Assembly: GCA_916610825.1 (NCBI GenBank)
Contig: OU744448.1
Span: 30,216,107-30,280,106 of the forward strand
Source: Haliclystus octoradiatus
Taxonomy: Eukaryota; Cnidaria; Staurozoa; Stauromedusae; Haliclystidae
Direction of reading: 5' to 3'
DNA: 64,000 bases
Of the stretch, positions 34,798-47,022 are shown piece after piece. The position numbers and the translations under genes were made by a program. Positions within the stretch are counted from its first letter, which is position 1. Every line of letters starts with the position of its first letter. The notes beneath the pieces were generated by a model that saw nothing but the letters and a program-made list of their open reading frames with translations, was not told where the DNA came from and did not search any database.

Positions 34798-35510
34798 TCA
34801 CAAATAATTCCACTTACATATAGCCTTACACAATAACAAAAGTAAGATTAACATAACAAAAAATGATATTAAGGGAAAGTTGGTGGTATTACATACAAAT
34901 CTGGTGAATCTTCTCTGTACCCTTTCGATAATTTGAATGTCCTTTAACAGACAAGGGTGCCAAGAACTCGCTGATGTTTCTAACACTGGTCTAACATAAG
35001 TTTTGAATGCGTTTATTAGTAGAACTGCATTCCTTGTAGTAAAGCTTTTCATAATGAGATAGGATCTTGAATTATGCTTTTGCTGCTATCATCGAGCAAT
35101 GAGCTGAGGGTTTTAAGTCCCACGTTATAATTATCCCAAGATCTCGTATTCTGCTGACAATTGGCAGAGTGTGACCACCCAAAACGTATCCAATATCGTC
35201 TACATTATGCTTATTAGTACAGTCAAACTCGGTTAATTAATATCCCCTCTTTCAATATCCCACCTTGCTTAATATCCCCACATAAAACTGATTTCTATTT
35301 TCTCTTCTCCATACAAACTCTCATAATCCTACCTCGCTTAATGTCCCGCTTTTCATCCGTATCAGAAGGGGGATTTTAAGCAAGTTAGACTGTAGTCAAA
35401 ACTGAACATTTTTCAAAAGCTATCCGTAGCTGCCACGTTTGAGACCATTCGTAGAGATTTACTAATGTCCTTGTCAAAATTATTGCTTGTGCTATACCCA
35501 AATAATTATT
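34798..35510 (-). pseudogene. LINE reverse-transcriptase relic, split by a MITE
   Basis: Minus-strand order: GIAQAIILTRTLVNLYEWSQ, WQLRIAFEKCSV (35500-35395), interruption by the element at 35220-35392, then VLGGHTLPIVSRIRDLG, LKPSAHCSMIAAKA (35219-35070), one extra base, then FTTRNAVLLINAFKTYVRP and WHPCLLKDIQIIERVQRRFT. These are thumb and palm C-terminal motifs of LINE reverse transcriptases. Apart from the frameshift near 35068 and the insertion, the frame is open. The 5' part is truncated at about 35510. Confidence 0.85.
35220..35392. mobile_element. CAGT-ended TA-site MITE (family P3)
   Basis: 173 bp from CAGTCAAACTCGGTTAATTA to AAGCAAGTTAGACTG with TA at 35218-35219 and 35393-35394. 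Internal TAATATCCC/GTATCAG-type arms. It sits inside the LINE relic; removing it with one TA restores the LINE frame. Confidence 0.88.
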
Positions 35511-35699
35511 AATAGGCATTTGATTAGAGTTAGTATTCCATCGGTTGCTTTTTAAACAAGATTAAAGTGATTGGGGGTGGGTCATTTATTTTTTTTCCAC
35601 TTGAAAGCGTGGGTAAGAACATTTTTTCCAGATAATTTCAGTTCTCTTCGGTACCCCCCCCCCTCCACCGTGGAATAAACAATGAACGGTCCCTAACTA

Positions 35700-38600
35700 C
35701 GCATGTTCCAGCATAATTCCGAACTGGATGGCAAATCTATCATAACGACCAGATTGAAAATATTGCAATTTGCGCGCCTAAGATTCAATGAAGTTTAGTT
35801 GAAATCCTACGTAGGAAAGCTTGCTGCATGCCTGAGATCTCAGACGCGCACAACAAACTTTTCAGTCTGGTATTAACGAATGCTTTCTACGCTATAATTT
35901 ACCATATCATTATAGGTATATATATGCAGTTCATCTATATATAGCATCAAAAATCACCAAGAGCTTTGAAAAACACGTATTTGGCTCTTTGACCACGTTG
36001 GTATTGCTCATGTCAGTGTTTGTAAAGATTTGTTCGATAATGAGTAGCGTTTTAAGGCACGACGGTTTTTGTTAGAATAGTTTAGAGCTTTAGATTATAG
36101 TTGGGAGGTGATAGTTTATAGTTTCAAGTTAGTTGATGACCCGGTTTATGACTTTAGTAATCTTACATTACAGTTTGATAAAAAAATCAAAACATATATA
36201 AATTTGGCATTGCTTTTTACGACCATAAATTCTGTTCTAAACTTCTAGTCAACATCATAGTAGTCGTCCATAAAGCTCTTTGTTCAATATACTTACCAGC
36301 TCGACCAAGTCAATCTATGTAATACTCAATCAATCAATCAATCCATATAATACTTCTATAGTTTCTAGTTGTATTGAACTTGGCAATATTGACATTGACT
36401 AGCAATTTCAGAATCTACAAAAAACAATACAATTTTCGTTACAGTTCGTTACGGCATTTGCAGTTTGCCTCTTTCGGAAAAATAGTAAGAGATTAGGGGA
36501 ATCGTATTAGGGGATGTCCATTTGAAAAATAACATGCATCAATCGGAAAACGCATAGACGCTTTCTGGTTGAGCTTGTTCTAGCTCAATTCATGTCTTGT
36601 AGCAAATATTCGTTTGCTTTCAATTGCTTTACATCTACAGTGTGGCTTTCAAATAACGAATGTAAGTACAGCTGATCGTTGTTCGTGGCTTTCTAGTGAA
36701 AATGTTTAGTTGTTGTTATGTCGAATTATCGACGTAAATTCCTAGACTCCTTTTGTGATTCCAATTTAAACTTTATTGTCATTTCGGCATAATTGTTTCA
36801 TACAACATAACGAGAAAGACAGTCGCTTGTCTGCTATAGCTCTGTTTGCAAGATCCCAAAACATTAAATTAATACAGAGTGACATATCGACCAATATTTA
36901 TTTTGCTAACATAACATATGTGGTGCGAGTTTCTGGCTAAATATCTTCTGCACTGAATTTTCATCGCAGTGAGAATGTTTACAAATGATGCGAGTGTTGT
37001 TCTGATGCCCTAGGCCGGTGTTCATCTCTCAACATTAAAGTTGTATTTCTGCAAAATTTATAAAGTATTGACAGTACTTTCACCTAGCCAGCTACTTTAA
37101 AAAAACAGGAGTCAAAGTCAATAGTGAGAGAGAAAACCTTGAACTTAGTACAGTGTGCAGCAACAACAACAATTATTATTAATGGCAAGTTTTTTCGAAT
37201 TTTTTTACTTTCTATTGGTTAATTGAACACTGACAATTCATAGTGTCTTCGAACGTGACGTAATGATCAGAGACAATAAGGTAGAGCTCGGGACAAATGA
37301 CAAATTTAAATTAAGTAGCAACAATGTGTCGAGACAATGGCATTTCCAAAGTTTCAAGATCTACTTGATAAAAAATCTGTTATTTACAAATTTACACTTT
37401 CACAATAAAGACCTACTACTTAAGCAGTTTCTAACTATATTGACTTTCTTTGGTAAATGAGACGAGAAAAATACAAAGAGGACAACAAAATACAAATCAT
37501 TTTTATCTAGTCAAATCGATAACGCTAAAGTAGCTTATTGCGGGAAATATGCAATACTTCTCACAATGCAGCTGTTCTTGAATAGTTCATGGGATTAATT
37601 GAGACTTGGATAATGTCGAACTCAATCTCGCATGACACTGAGAATTTATCAGGCCTCATCTTATGTTTTTTGCCTCAACAGAATGAATCAGCCAAAAATA
37701 ATGAGGGCCGGTCTATCTCTAGAAAAGTCAATCTCTAGAAAACGGTCATTAAAACCGACCTATAGAATATCTAGAATTATGACGACGAACTGGCCGTTCC
37801 CTAGAAATACGATAAAACAGTAGAACAACCGTTCTCTAGAAAACTCAAGCAATACGTTCCCATTGTTTAGAAAATCAAACAATGAGTACTTGGAGAATGA
37901 AAACAAGGGGTATATTGTGTCTAGAATTTAAAAGTATTGTACATATTTTATTACAGTCCCGCTTCAAGAAAAATATTTTATCAAACCCTTGGTAACTAAT
38001 GATAATAGTTATTAGAATTGTTTAAAAATACCTAGGAAGAATGGCAAGCAATGAAGGCTTATTATTTAATTAATTGAGAGTGAGTACAGTATATGGATCA
38101 TTAGAGTTAAAGAGGAAGCAATCAGGTAGGCTAGTTCTTATGGCAAATCACACTGTTTGACCCTCACCCTTTGTGATTTTGTTGCAATTTGGTATACGGT
38201 AGGCCTACAGAAAAAATAGTAATTTAACTTGTTTAGGAAGTCATAAAATCCTAATTTTACCTCAAAATTCCAAACAGTAAAAATTTTTTAATACCTCTCC
38301 TGTTTGAAAAGATGTGAAAATGGTCAATAATTGACCAAATGGCTGAAGTTTGATTGGTCATATGCCTATCTATTGTCATTTCTGATTCAAATTATGCCAT
38401 TACAATTTTATCCTGTAAGACTGTAAAGGTCGGTGCAAGAGAGACAGAAAATGAAAACGCTTCTTCTTTTACAAATATGACTTGAGTTCTTTCTTCAATC
38501 ACTGTATTCGTGTGACTCTCTCAACTCTCAATTACAACATCTCTTTCACTATGGCTTAACATTAACAGCTACTGATAATAATAACAATGATAATATGTTA

Positions 38601-39064
38601 CAGAAACCACACATCAAAACAACATATATTAATGCATACATATCCAATGATAACATAATAACATGCGTAGACCTACATTATAGATTTTGCAATATAAATA
38701 TTTTAATTTTTAATCTACATGGTAACCTATACTGTTGTGAATAAAATTTTATATGTAAATAAATAATAGGCAATATACAAAGGAATATATAAAAGCCAAG
38801 TTTTGTTAACAAATTACAAACGCTATCCTGGATTTGATAAGCCATTTTCTCACATTTGAGCTTTTGTGAAAGTTTAACAGCTATTACAATCAGTAGGCCT
38901 ACAGCAACTTCGATTTAAGTAAGTCTATTCTTAACTCATATACAAAGCCCCTAATTTTTGGTAGCTTGATATAATTTTCAGGTGTCAGATTGCTCTATTA
39001 AGAAATACTTGAATCATTGCTAAATGGGATTTTAGACAATTAAAAACCACCTGTCTTATCTAAA
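35700..39064. other. Long gene-free stretch
   Basis: 3.3 kb upstream of EIF4E3 without a recognisable exon. It contains a short (CAAT)n run at 36323-36342, a TCTAGAAAA-rich stretch at 37700-37860, and AT-rich DNA. The EIF4E3 promoter should lie near its right end, but no element can be named. Confidence 0.5.
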
Positions 39065-42000
39065 ATGGCAAGTGATATAAGCAGCAATAATCTGAGTGTT
39101 AACTCTATACCTATACCTGGAAGTGACAGAGGTGCTCACAATGATGAACCTGATGTATATGGAAAGTCACCAAAGTTATCTCCGTCATCGAAACGGAATG
39201 TTATGAGTATTGATGGCGCTGGAGTTCCATTGCAGTCTTCATGGACATTCTGGTTTGACAGGTACACTGAAATAGTAAAATCTGCTTTAACATCCATCCA
39301 GGGGTGGCACCGGATTTCCCCAACAAGGTGGCTGGCATCCCCAACGAGGGGAACTGTACCAAATTTCAACGTTACATATAGAAACAATTTGGTAATAGTC
39401 TCTAATACTGGAATGGAGCTAATTCCTATTGTTATTTACGAAATATGTTTCTTTACGAAGAAAAATTAGTCTTCCCCAACGGGGGGGAGGGTGGCTGTAG
39501 CCCCCTGTCCCCCGCTCTGATGCCACACCCTGCATCCATCTCTATACAGTAGACGCCTGTCTATAGTGGGCACTCGAACAATTTGCAAAATTATCTTGTA
39601 TCGATTTAAAACAGAATATCAATATAATATTTGATATTCTGTATTAAACTTATCAAAGAGAAGAGTCTTATAGATCTGTTGTTTCAGCCCTGTTTATGAA
39701 ACCCACCTGCGGATAGTAACCGACTGCTTTCTACCTCATTATCTGAATGTTATAGGCCTACAGTAGAAGGTGTCACTGTAACTTACAGTACGTCAAGTCA
39801 AATTCAAATAAGTCAGCATGTATGATGATTCACACACAGCGAATTTATGGTCTATTTATGTAAGGGAGGATTATATCAGATGGAAGATCAGACTTCATAT
39901 CTGATCATATCTGGTGGACCGATTGCGGTTCAAATTCTCCAAATATCAACTTAGCCTTGACTTTATCTAAAACATCAAATGAGTACCATCTTCTGATGGC
40001 AGATAGAATAGTCGCAGAGGGATTTGCATTGTGAGTGTCTGCATAGATTCGTTGCGCATTGACAATCAAGGCCTTTCTGGCATGAAATCTGAAATTGCAT
40101 TGCGTTTGCGTTGCTTATGCATAAATGGTATAATCGGGGTCTTTTCTTAGTTAGTAGCTGACTACGCTTGGTTTAAGATAAATTTAAAATATTTAAAATC
40201 AAACCTGTTATATCATTTACCTTGATATAATGACCACCTGTCTATTGTGGCCATGTCAGTAATATACAAAGATCATTCTACTAAAAACTATTGAATCAAC
40301 CCTGTGTAATATAGCAATCTCCTCATTTAAATCATATACTGTAGATGGTTGTTCATTATAGGTATCACTGTATCTTGTTTCAGATATGTAAGAGGGTGTA
40401 CTGCAGCTGAATATGAAGCAAATCTGAAAGTAATATTCAAGGTCAACACGATCGAGGTATAGACTGTGTTTTTAAATGTAATTTTCACATGTAGTAGCAG
40501 TAGGCCAAATCAGAGACATCTATTTACTAGAGTTGGGACACTCTTTCATGTTCATCTCTCAGCTCTAATTGGACAGATGCCAGACACATGATCTTATGGA
40601 TGCCATTTAAGTTCCATCAAACCCAGGCTCATCAAATTTGAACACAGCGCGAAAAAGTAAAATTATAAACCTGAAAACATTTTTTTCAAAACCTTGTTTT
40701 CAGTTGAACAAAAATGACTTTTTTTGAGCCCCAAAAATTTTGTATTCCAACTCTTATAAATAGATGGATCTGAGCCTAGTCCCCAATCTATAGGCCTACC
40801 TATAAATGTGAAAGCATGCATGTGGGTGGTGTGTTTCCACTGTTTTCTTTGTCAGTTTGCAAGTAACATAGACATTGTTGAGTTCTATATGATTAGAATC
40901 GGTGTTTCTGAGTCGTGCTTAGGACCGGCTTCAATTTTTCGGTTTCGTTTTCTGTTTCACACGTAACGAAAGAAAATAACCTGTTTTAATTGAATTGATT
41001 GTATGGCTTTTGTTTTCTATATCAAATTTTACCGGTTGTTGAATTCCAATAACACATCCGTTTTTCAAATTGACTTAGCTGATGCCTCAGGCTTCAATTT
41101 TCTGATTTCGTTTTCTGTTTCACATGTAACGAAATAAAATATACTGTTTCAATTGTATTAATTGTATGGCTTTTATTTTCTATATCAAATTTTACCGGTT
41201 GTTGAATTCCAACACAGTCAAACCTGTTATAGCGGTCACCTCTATACAGCAGCCACCTGTCTATAGTGGTCACTCTTGCAATGCCTAAAATAGTATTTTC
41301 TATTGAATTAAACCTGTATATAAAGGCCACCTGTCTACAGTGGTCAATTTATCTACCTCTGGTAACTGGCCATTATATACAGGTTTCACTGTAACACATC
41401 CGTTTTTCAAATTAACTAAGCTGGTGACTCATTTGGTAGTATGCATCACATTAATCTTTTCATGAATAACTATTTAACTGTTCAGGAACGTTAGCTAGTA
41501 TAGACTGTCAAATTATTGGATTGTGTCTCCTCTCTTTTGCCTAACATATTTGCTACATAAAGAATGGGCCACAAATCATGATCAGGCATAACTGACAAAG
41601 AAACTTGCAGAGAAGAGAATTTGCGATACAAAAAATTATGAAAAGATCCTACTTGCCCATATCCCTGTCGAAACATTTCCTTTGTTTTCCGGTGAAGGAT
41701 GTCATGCAGCAGTTGTGGAGCATATATGTCTTTGATGAAATTTCATGAACTTCTTATAAACAATTTTCAGAATTTGCTCATGCATTGTTCTTGATCATTT
41801 AATTTTTATCAACCTTTACATGAAAATTTTAATGGACGGTTCATGAAAAGTTGATCATTTAACATGAAAAAGCAACTGTTTTCACAGGGAGACACATGCT
41901 GTGAGACATATTTTGCTCTGTGTAAATAATAATCATATTCAATACGTTGTAAGTTATTGTTGAATTTATTCTGTCATATTCAGGGCTTCTGGAGTGTTTA

Positions 42001-45000
42001 CAACAATATACCAACAGTCAATGAGATTGGTCTTGGCAGCTACCACATTATGAGAGGAGACAGGAGACCTCTTTGGTAAGGACCAGTTCATCCTTAGTGA
42101 GCCATTCTCCATAAAATGTAATAAAGTCTCAGTGGTAGATGTCAAACAAATGAATTGAGATTTCTATTTCCAATGTAAAATTATGGACTAGTCAATTAAT
42201 ACACTGGCCCCCTCCCCCGGACGTAGCCAGGATAAGCCAGACGTGAGCGGTGATAAAAATGGTTTGTAACACACAGAATTCCCGGATATACCGGGTTAGC
42301 AACCATTGAAAGAAAAATAGGTAATTTGTTTTACTATGCGCAATAACCATAAATAGAATTTTTGTACTGAGAAGAATCCAATGTATTAAAGGGGCAAGAT
42401 TGACCGGCAACCGCTGCGAGCACAAGTTGAATTTATGCTTAGCGTAATTCAACCGTCTCGCTTTGAAACTATTGTTATACACAGGTCTAATCTGTTATAA
42501 ATTCATGTCAACAATGTACATTGTGTTATGAACAATAAACATGCACGTGACTCTAAGTGCGTAGCGCCTGCCGGTCCTTTTTGCTCCTTTAAATACTGTT
42601 TAGCATTACTTCCTTCCGCGAAGATTTGGAGCCGGAAGGTAAGAGAGTCTGCTCTAGGAGGCCAAAAGCAAAGGTGTGTGGAAAGAACTTCAATTCACCC
42701 GCATTACAACCCATCCCAGGGGTAAGGGGGCCGGGATATCGGCTGACGAAGTCCATTAGTAGAAGGATTATGCTTCCTGTTTCCAGGGAACACATAAAAA
42801 TTAAGTTATTGTTTTGTCTTTTGATGTTTTGACAATGTTAAAATAAAATCCGCTCGATTTTATGCAGCGACCAACTCAATATGTATAATATTGTATACTT
42901 TTAATATCTATGACATTTGAAGCTGTAGTGCCATTCAAAAGCTGTCCGAATCTGACAAATTTCATCATAGACTTATATAATTTATTCAGGGAAGATCCAA
43001 ATAATGTGGCTGGCGGATATTGGAAAATGAGATGCCCCAAATATCACACAGTAAGTTTCAATAAGCATTATCAAAGTTTGTTGCTGATCTGTTTAAAAGT
43101 GAATATTTCTGGGACAGTAATATATTACAAAGAAACCAGCATAATTGTTGTACAGATGATGTTGTTCACATTAAATTTAACCTGTGTATGAAAATCACCT
43201 TTCTATAGTGGTCAATCATCCAAATTGATTTAACTTGCTCATGTCCTATGTTAATTGTTACCTGTATCATGCCTGTATTAAGCTAATATTAAACACTTTA
43301 TGTGCAATATGGGTTATATTATATACACCCATGTTGTATGAAGCACTCAAACCATAAAATGAACTGCTACATCAGCTCTTGAATTTCTTAATCTTATGCC
43401 TTCCTTGTATCTCATGTCGCAATTATCACAATTATTGAATATATCGCAAATATCTTGTTCATATAGAGTCATAGTTAATAATTCAATATTAGAAAAACTG
43501 GAATCCTTGAACTCATCAGAGTTTTAATATTGCGTTTTATTGAAAGCGTTTGATGTAAGCGTTAATTATCAAACGTTTCACTTGTTCTGTTTTATTATAT
43601 GTAATATTATGATATTAATAATGAAAAGACTAATAAAGTAGCGTTTCAAAAATTAGAAGATTATAACCCTTAAACAATATATTTGAAAATTATCATTACC
43701 TTTAGTCAACATGCACCTTAGAACTAATGATGAGTTCTCTGCATTGATGGGTTAATTTGGGCTGATGAAGTTTTAATGTAACTAAATTTCAAGAAAGTGT
43801 ACCTCTACCTATTCCAAACACCAAGCTAAAATTATTTAGAGGTCAAAACTAGCAGATGCGAAGCAGTCAATAAATCTGATTCCCAGAAATAAGTTGCGTA
43901 AACAATAATAAGTGATGTTGATGTGTTTTTGAATTGCGCTATGGTGGCCCATCGTTCTCATTGCACATTTGCATAAAAAATTGTCAAAAAATAAATATAA
44001 AAGAACTAAAAAATAGAAAAAGAATAGAAAAAATTAAAATTGAAAAAAAATTAAAAACTTAAAAAAAAATTTGATAAAACTAAAAAAGAAAATAGAAATG
44101 AATGGAATACCTTGTCAAAATTTAATATCAAAAGTAGAAGCTAAAAAATATTAATCAAAAAATTAATCATGCTTGTGAAAAATGAGATGTCGAAATTGCT
44201 TTGTTGTTGCATCACAAAGCTAAATCACAGGAGAAAGAAATGTTTTCTATGGATGTGAGAAACAGAAAGCAAAATCTAAAAAACGAAGACTTTCATAACA
44301 ACATTTGGGTGCTAGTGATCCTGATTCTAATGAAATATTTTTCAAAGGTGTGGAGCTGCAATTGTTGGAGAAAACCAATCTGGACATACATACATAAGCT
44401 GTATTTTCGTGCAATTATTTTATGTATTTAATTTTCAGCAAAAAGCGTGGAAAGAAATTCTGTTAAGTGTCATCGGAGAACAATTTGATGATTCCCTAGT
44501 TGATGGTAGGTATCTCCTTTGAAAATGGTTCATAATCATTTCATGAAAACTGACCATTTAACGTTCAATGCAGTTCATGAACTGCTAATAAACACCTAAT
44601 AGTCTTTTCAGCATAACAGGCCATTTAACTTTTGTGGTAGTTCATGAACTTTTTATGAAGATCTAATAAGCAAGTCATGAAAACCATGGCAGTTCATGAA
44701 TTGCTCATGAACATCTGATAAACAGTTCATAAACTCTTTTTATTTTTCGCAAGGGATTATGCTATCACAGTTGAACTTGGTTATCATCCCGTCTTTAATG
44801 CCCCATTTTGCTGTCTTCTTGTTCCATTGCAAAAAACTGATCTCCAGTTTCCACTACCCATGTAAAGTCAACTGTACTCCTGCTCACGCATATCCAGAGC
44901 CATCTATTTACAAGAGTTGGGACACTTCTGCCATTTTTGTATCTTTTTGCCTGGACCCGAGCACGTTGTGTGTTTTTTTCACCCATATTGTATTGTATTT

Positions 45001-47022
45001 TTTCGCGCGTTTCACTTGAAATGATTGAGAACCTGTTTCCAAAAGAACAAAGATGGCATACAAATATCACGTGACTGGCATCTGTCCAATTGGAGACGAT
45101 AGCGGCACATGAGAGCGTGTCCCAACTCTTGTAAATAGATGGCTCTGACGCATATCCCATCGTAATGTAAAACTTTATATACAGCATGTATGTTGTTGTA
45201 GCCCCTCCCCCAGTGTTTCCAAGCGATGATATGCAGCATGTATGTTGTTGTAGCCCCTCCCCCAGTGTTTCTAAGCGATGATATGTTTATATGTTATATC
45301 TAGGGGATGAAATTGTTGGTCTAAGTGTCAGTATTAGAGATCGTGATGATGTTTTACAATTATGGAATCAGAACGCTTGCCTTGCTTCTATGTCAAAGGT
45401 ATTCAATTATATGCTATTGTCATGTTATTATGTAATGGTGCTGGTGCATACTAGCTATTATGTAACAGTATACCATCATTATTAAACAGTAAACAGTTAT
45501 ATCTGAATATCGCAACTCCCCACTGATACTTATTTTGAATTTTTCAAGTTGAATATTTTTAATTACATCGTACAATTGATATATGCCTGCCTAAACCTGC
45601 ATGGTTTATACCCAACATAACAACGAAGACCCATACAATTTTACTAGTTGCCATGGAATGTCATGGGCTGTATCAACATAACTGCCAATCACGTGGTGCA
45701 AATCCTCCAATCATGGGTCGCGTTTGAAGATGAATCGAGACATCAAGCGGGTACTCTGCTACCAAGCTATCAGTGCAGTACCTGCCCATATCAGCAGCGG
45801 AACTTTCTTATCGCATAAAACCATCCATATAAAAACAGAGGTTATTTCATTGTTTATATCCATCAAGGTCTACACAACTAAATAAGAGCTGAATCGCAAA
45901 ATATTTGAAAGAAAATGATACACATGCAGCATTTCCTCTGTGTTGCTCTCCCACATTCCCGGGGGGTGATACTTTGGTATTTTTTAACGGGGTGTGCCAT
46001 TTTCAAAATTTGAGGAAAACCGTAAAATTTCACAGCAAATGAGAATGAAGACCCTAAAATTTTATGTTTTACGAGGAAAACAAAGAAAAAGTTCTAAAAA
46101 TTTTGAAAATCTCTAAATTGAGAAAATTTCACAAGCATCTGGATCAGGCACTCCTTAAAAATGGCACATCCCTGTACAGCTGATGTATGGAAGTCCACCC
46201 CCTTTCTCCTGGACCCACATTCAAAGCATGACTGTTTTTTATTTATTTCTTACATATAGGTACCAGCAAAAATCAAAGAGCTTACTCCAGACCTTGATCA
46301 CAGATGTCTATTCTATAAAGGTGAAATGATATCTTTCATGCTCTTTTATTCAATTGTTGAGCGTAGATTCTGCTTCAAGTGAACTTCAGAAATTTCCAGA
46401 GTAACTGCCGATGTTACGCGTATATGTGTCATTCGTAAAGTTATTGAGAAATTAATTTATGCGTATATAAAGCTTATTGAAATACGACATTGAATCTACA
46501 ATTTACGATTATTGATAATACCTCGCCCATCTCGGTCAATAGCCTTCAGCTCCACGCAGACGTAAAATTTCATTAGGCCCTCATCGTATCGTCTGCGTGG
46601 AGTTGAGGGCTGGTTGAGGGTCGTTATAGAATGAGTGCTGCTCGTCAATCTCCATCATCATCTACTAACTTCATTATAACTTCTCTCTATCCGCATTCTA
46701 AGGCATAGCATTATTAAATTCGCATTAACTTCATGATTGACAGAAATGACACTCGTGAAATCGGCAGTTACCTGTAAAGTTATTAGCTGTCTGAAGTTCA
46801 CTAGGAAATTTCTGAATTCCGATTGGATAGTTCTGAAATTTAACTTGAAATTGACTTTTAAAATCCTGAAATTGACTTAAAAACTTCTAAATTTTTGTTA
46901 TACATTTGAAAAAGATGTAGTAAACCCTCCTTGATTTTAAACGTTTTCTCGTAGCTCATCAAGCCCATTCAGCATTTGAAGGACTTGATCAAGTTTATCC
47001 AAGAAAGAATGAAACCACGTGA
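39065..47022 (+). CDS. EIF4E3: Eukaryotic initiation factor 4E type 3, eight exons
   Basis: Class III cap-binding protein of translation control, cytosolic. Exons: 39065-39261, 40384-40456, 41984-42075, 42990-43050, 44439-44505, 45304-45398, 46260-46320, 46955-47022; all junctions GT-AG and in phase, giving 237 residues (human 224). Signature blocks: SSWTFWFDR (58-66), [10 protein letters not shown] (91-100), RRPLWEDP with Trp121 and Glu122 at the cap-stacking and cap-pairing positions, [41 protein letters not shown] and a C-terminal HSAFEG block. The first cap-stacking position (Trp56 of eIF4E, Cys in mammalian eIF4E3 as I recall it) is Tyr76 here, in AAEYEANL. The start ATG gives an acidic, Ser-rich N-terminal extension typical of the class. 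Introns hold numerous MITEs. Confidence 0.93.
39541..39782. repeat. CAGT-type MITE relic (P1-like)
   Basis: CTCTATACAGTAGACGCCTG, GTCTATAGTGGGCACTCG at the left and CAGTAGAAGGTGTCACTGTA at the right resemble P1 elements, but with a longer, diverged middle. It lies in EIF4E3 intron 1. Confidence 0.5.
39865..40112 (+). mobile_element. tRNA-headed SINE S1, 3'-truncated
   Basis: Degenerate head GGGAGGATTATATCAGATGG, B-box-like GGTTCAAATTC, then GACTTTATCTAAAACATCAA and GTTGCGCATTGACAATCAAG as in the full copies. The 3' terminus is missing. Confidence 0.8.
40200..40370. repeat. CAGT-ended TA-site MITE (P1), left end eroded
   Basis: TCAAACCTGTTATATCATTT to GTTCATTATAGGTATCACTG, followed by TA. 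The right border lies only 13 bp before EIF4E3 exon 2, so the intron's polypyrimidine tract directly abuts the element. Confidence 0.72.
40511..40776. repeat. CAGAGCCATC MITE, degenerate copy
   Basis: Left CAGAGACATCTATTTACTAG, AGTTGGGACACTC; right CCAACTCTTATAAATAGATG, GATCTGAG. Same family as 44895-45147. Confidence 0.65.
40928..41432. repeat. 161-bp tandem duplication with one copy interrupted
   Basis: Copy A (40928-41089) and copy B (41090-41212 plus 41394-41432) share GGCTTCAATTTT, TTTCGTTTTCTGTTTCACA, ATTGTATGGCTTTT, ACCGGTTGTTGAATTCCAA and ACACATCCGTTTTTCAAATT. Only copy B contains the P1 element. Confidence 0.9.
41215..41391. repeat. CAGT-ended TA-site MITE (P1), full length
   Basis: 177 bp, CAGTCAAACCTGTTATAGCG to CAGGTTTCACTG. 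Right flank TA; left flank CA, a mutated TA. The empty site in the neighbouring duplicate has a single TA. Confidence 0.9.
41735..41893. repeat. GTTCATGAAC-family MITE, diverged
   Basis: TTTCATGAACTTCTTATAAAC, GGACGGTTCATGAAAAG and a right end CTGTTTTCACAGGGAG. It lies 90 bp before EIF4E3 exon 3. Confidence 0.6.
42390..42588. mobile_element. TTAA-site MITE, copy 2
   Basis: 199 bp, AGGGGCAAGATTGACCGGC to GCCGGTCCTTTTTGCTCCT, between TTAA (42386-42389) and TTAA (42589-42592). It lies in EIF4E3 intron 3. Confidence 0.88.
43165..43225. repeat. P1 MITE fragment
   Basis: TTAACCTGTGTATGAAAATC then ACCTTTCTATAGTGGTCAAT matches the middle-right part of P1 elements; ends absent. Confidence 0.5.
44517..44757. 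repeat. GTTCATGAAC-family MITE, long diverged copy
   Basis: Multiple CATGAAC arms (CAGTTCATGAACTGCTAAT, GGCAGTTCATGAATTGCTC) and a right end TATTTTTCGCAAGGG. It starts 12 bp after EIF4E3 exon 5. Confidence 0.65.
44895..45147. mobile_element. 253-bp MITE with perfect 9-bp duplication
   Basis: Termini CAGAGCCATCTATTTACAAG and CTTGTAAATAGATGGCTCTG are exact inverted repeats extending about 34 bp (AGTTGGGACAC). Flanked by ACGCATATC at 44886-44894 and 45148-45156. It lies in EIF4E3 intron 5. The superfamily is not assigned. Confidence 0.9.
45182..45286. repeat. Tandem duplication, unit about 52 bp
   Basis: CAGCATGTATGTTGTTGTAG, CCCCTCCCCCAGTGTTTC and AAGCGATGATATG occur twice in a row with one base difference, ending 18 bp before EIF4E3 exon 6. 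Confidence 0.92.
46536..46606. repeat. Inverted repeat (hairpin) in EIF4E3 intron 7
   Basis: Arms GCCTTCAGCTCCACGCAGACG and CGTCTGCGTGGAGTTGAGGGC pair with two mismatches around a 28-bp loop. The GC-rich arms stand out from the AT-rich intron. Confidence 0.85.

Larger units (their letters stand above)
34447..35692. repeat. Outer inverted repeat around the LINE relic
   Basis: GGGATCGTTC...GGGGGTACCGAAGAGA at the left and TCTCTTCGGTACCCCCCCCC...GAACGGTCCC at the right are inverted copies about 50 bp long. They may be the termini of a DNA element that later received the LINE, or an unrelated pair; no target duplication was found. Confidence 0.45.

Noticed and set aside
39136-39387. 83-residue minus-strand frame
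   Set aside because: Shadow of EIF4E3 exon 1 and its intron.
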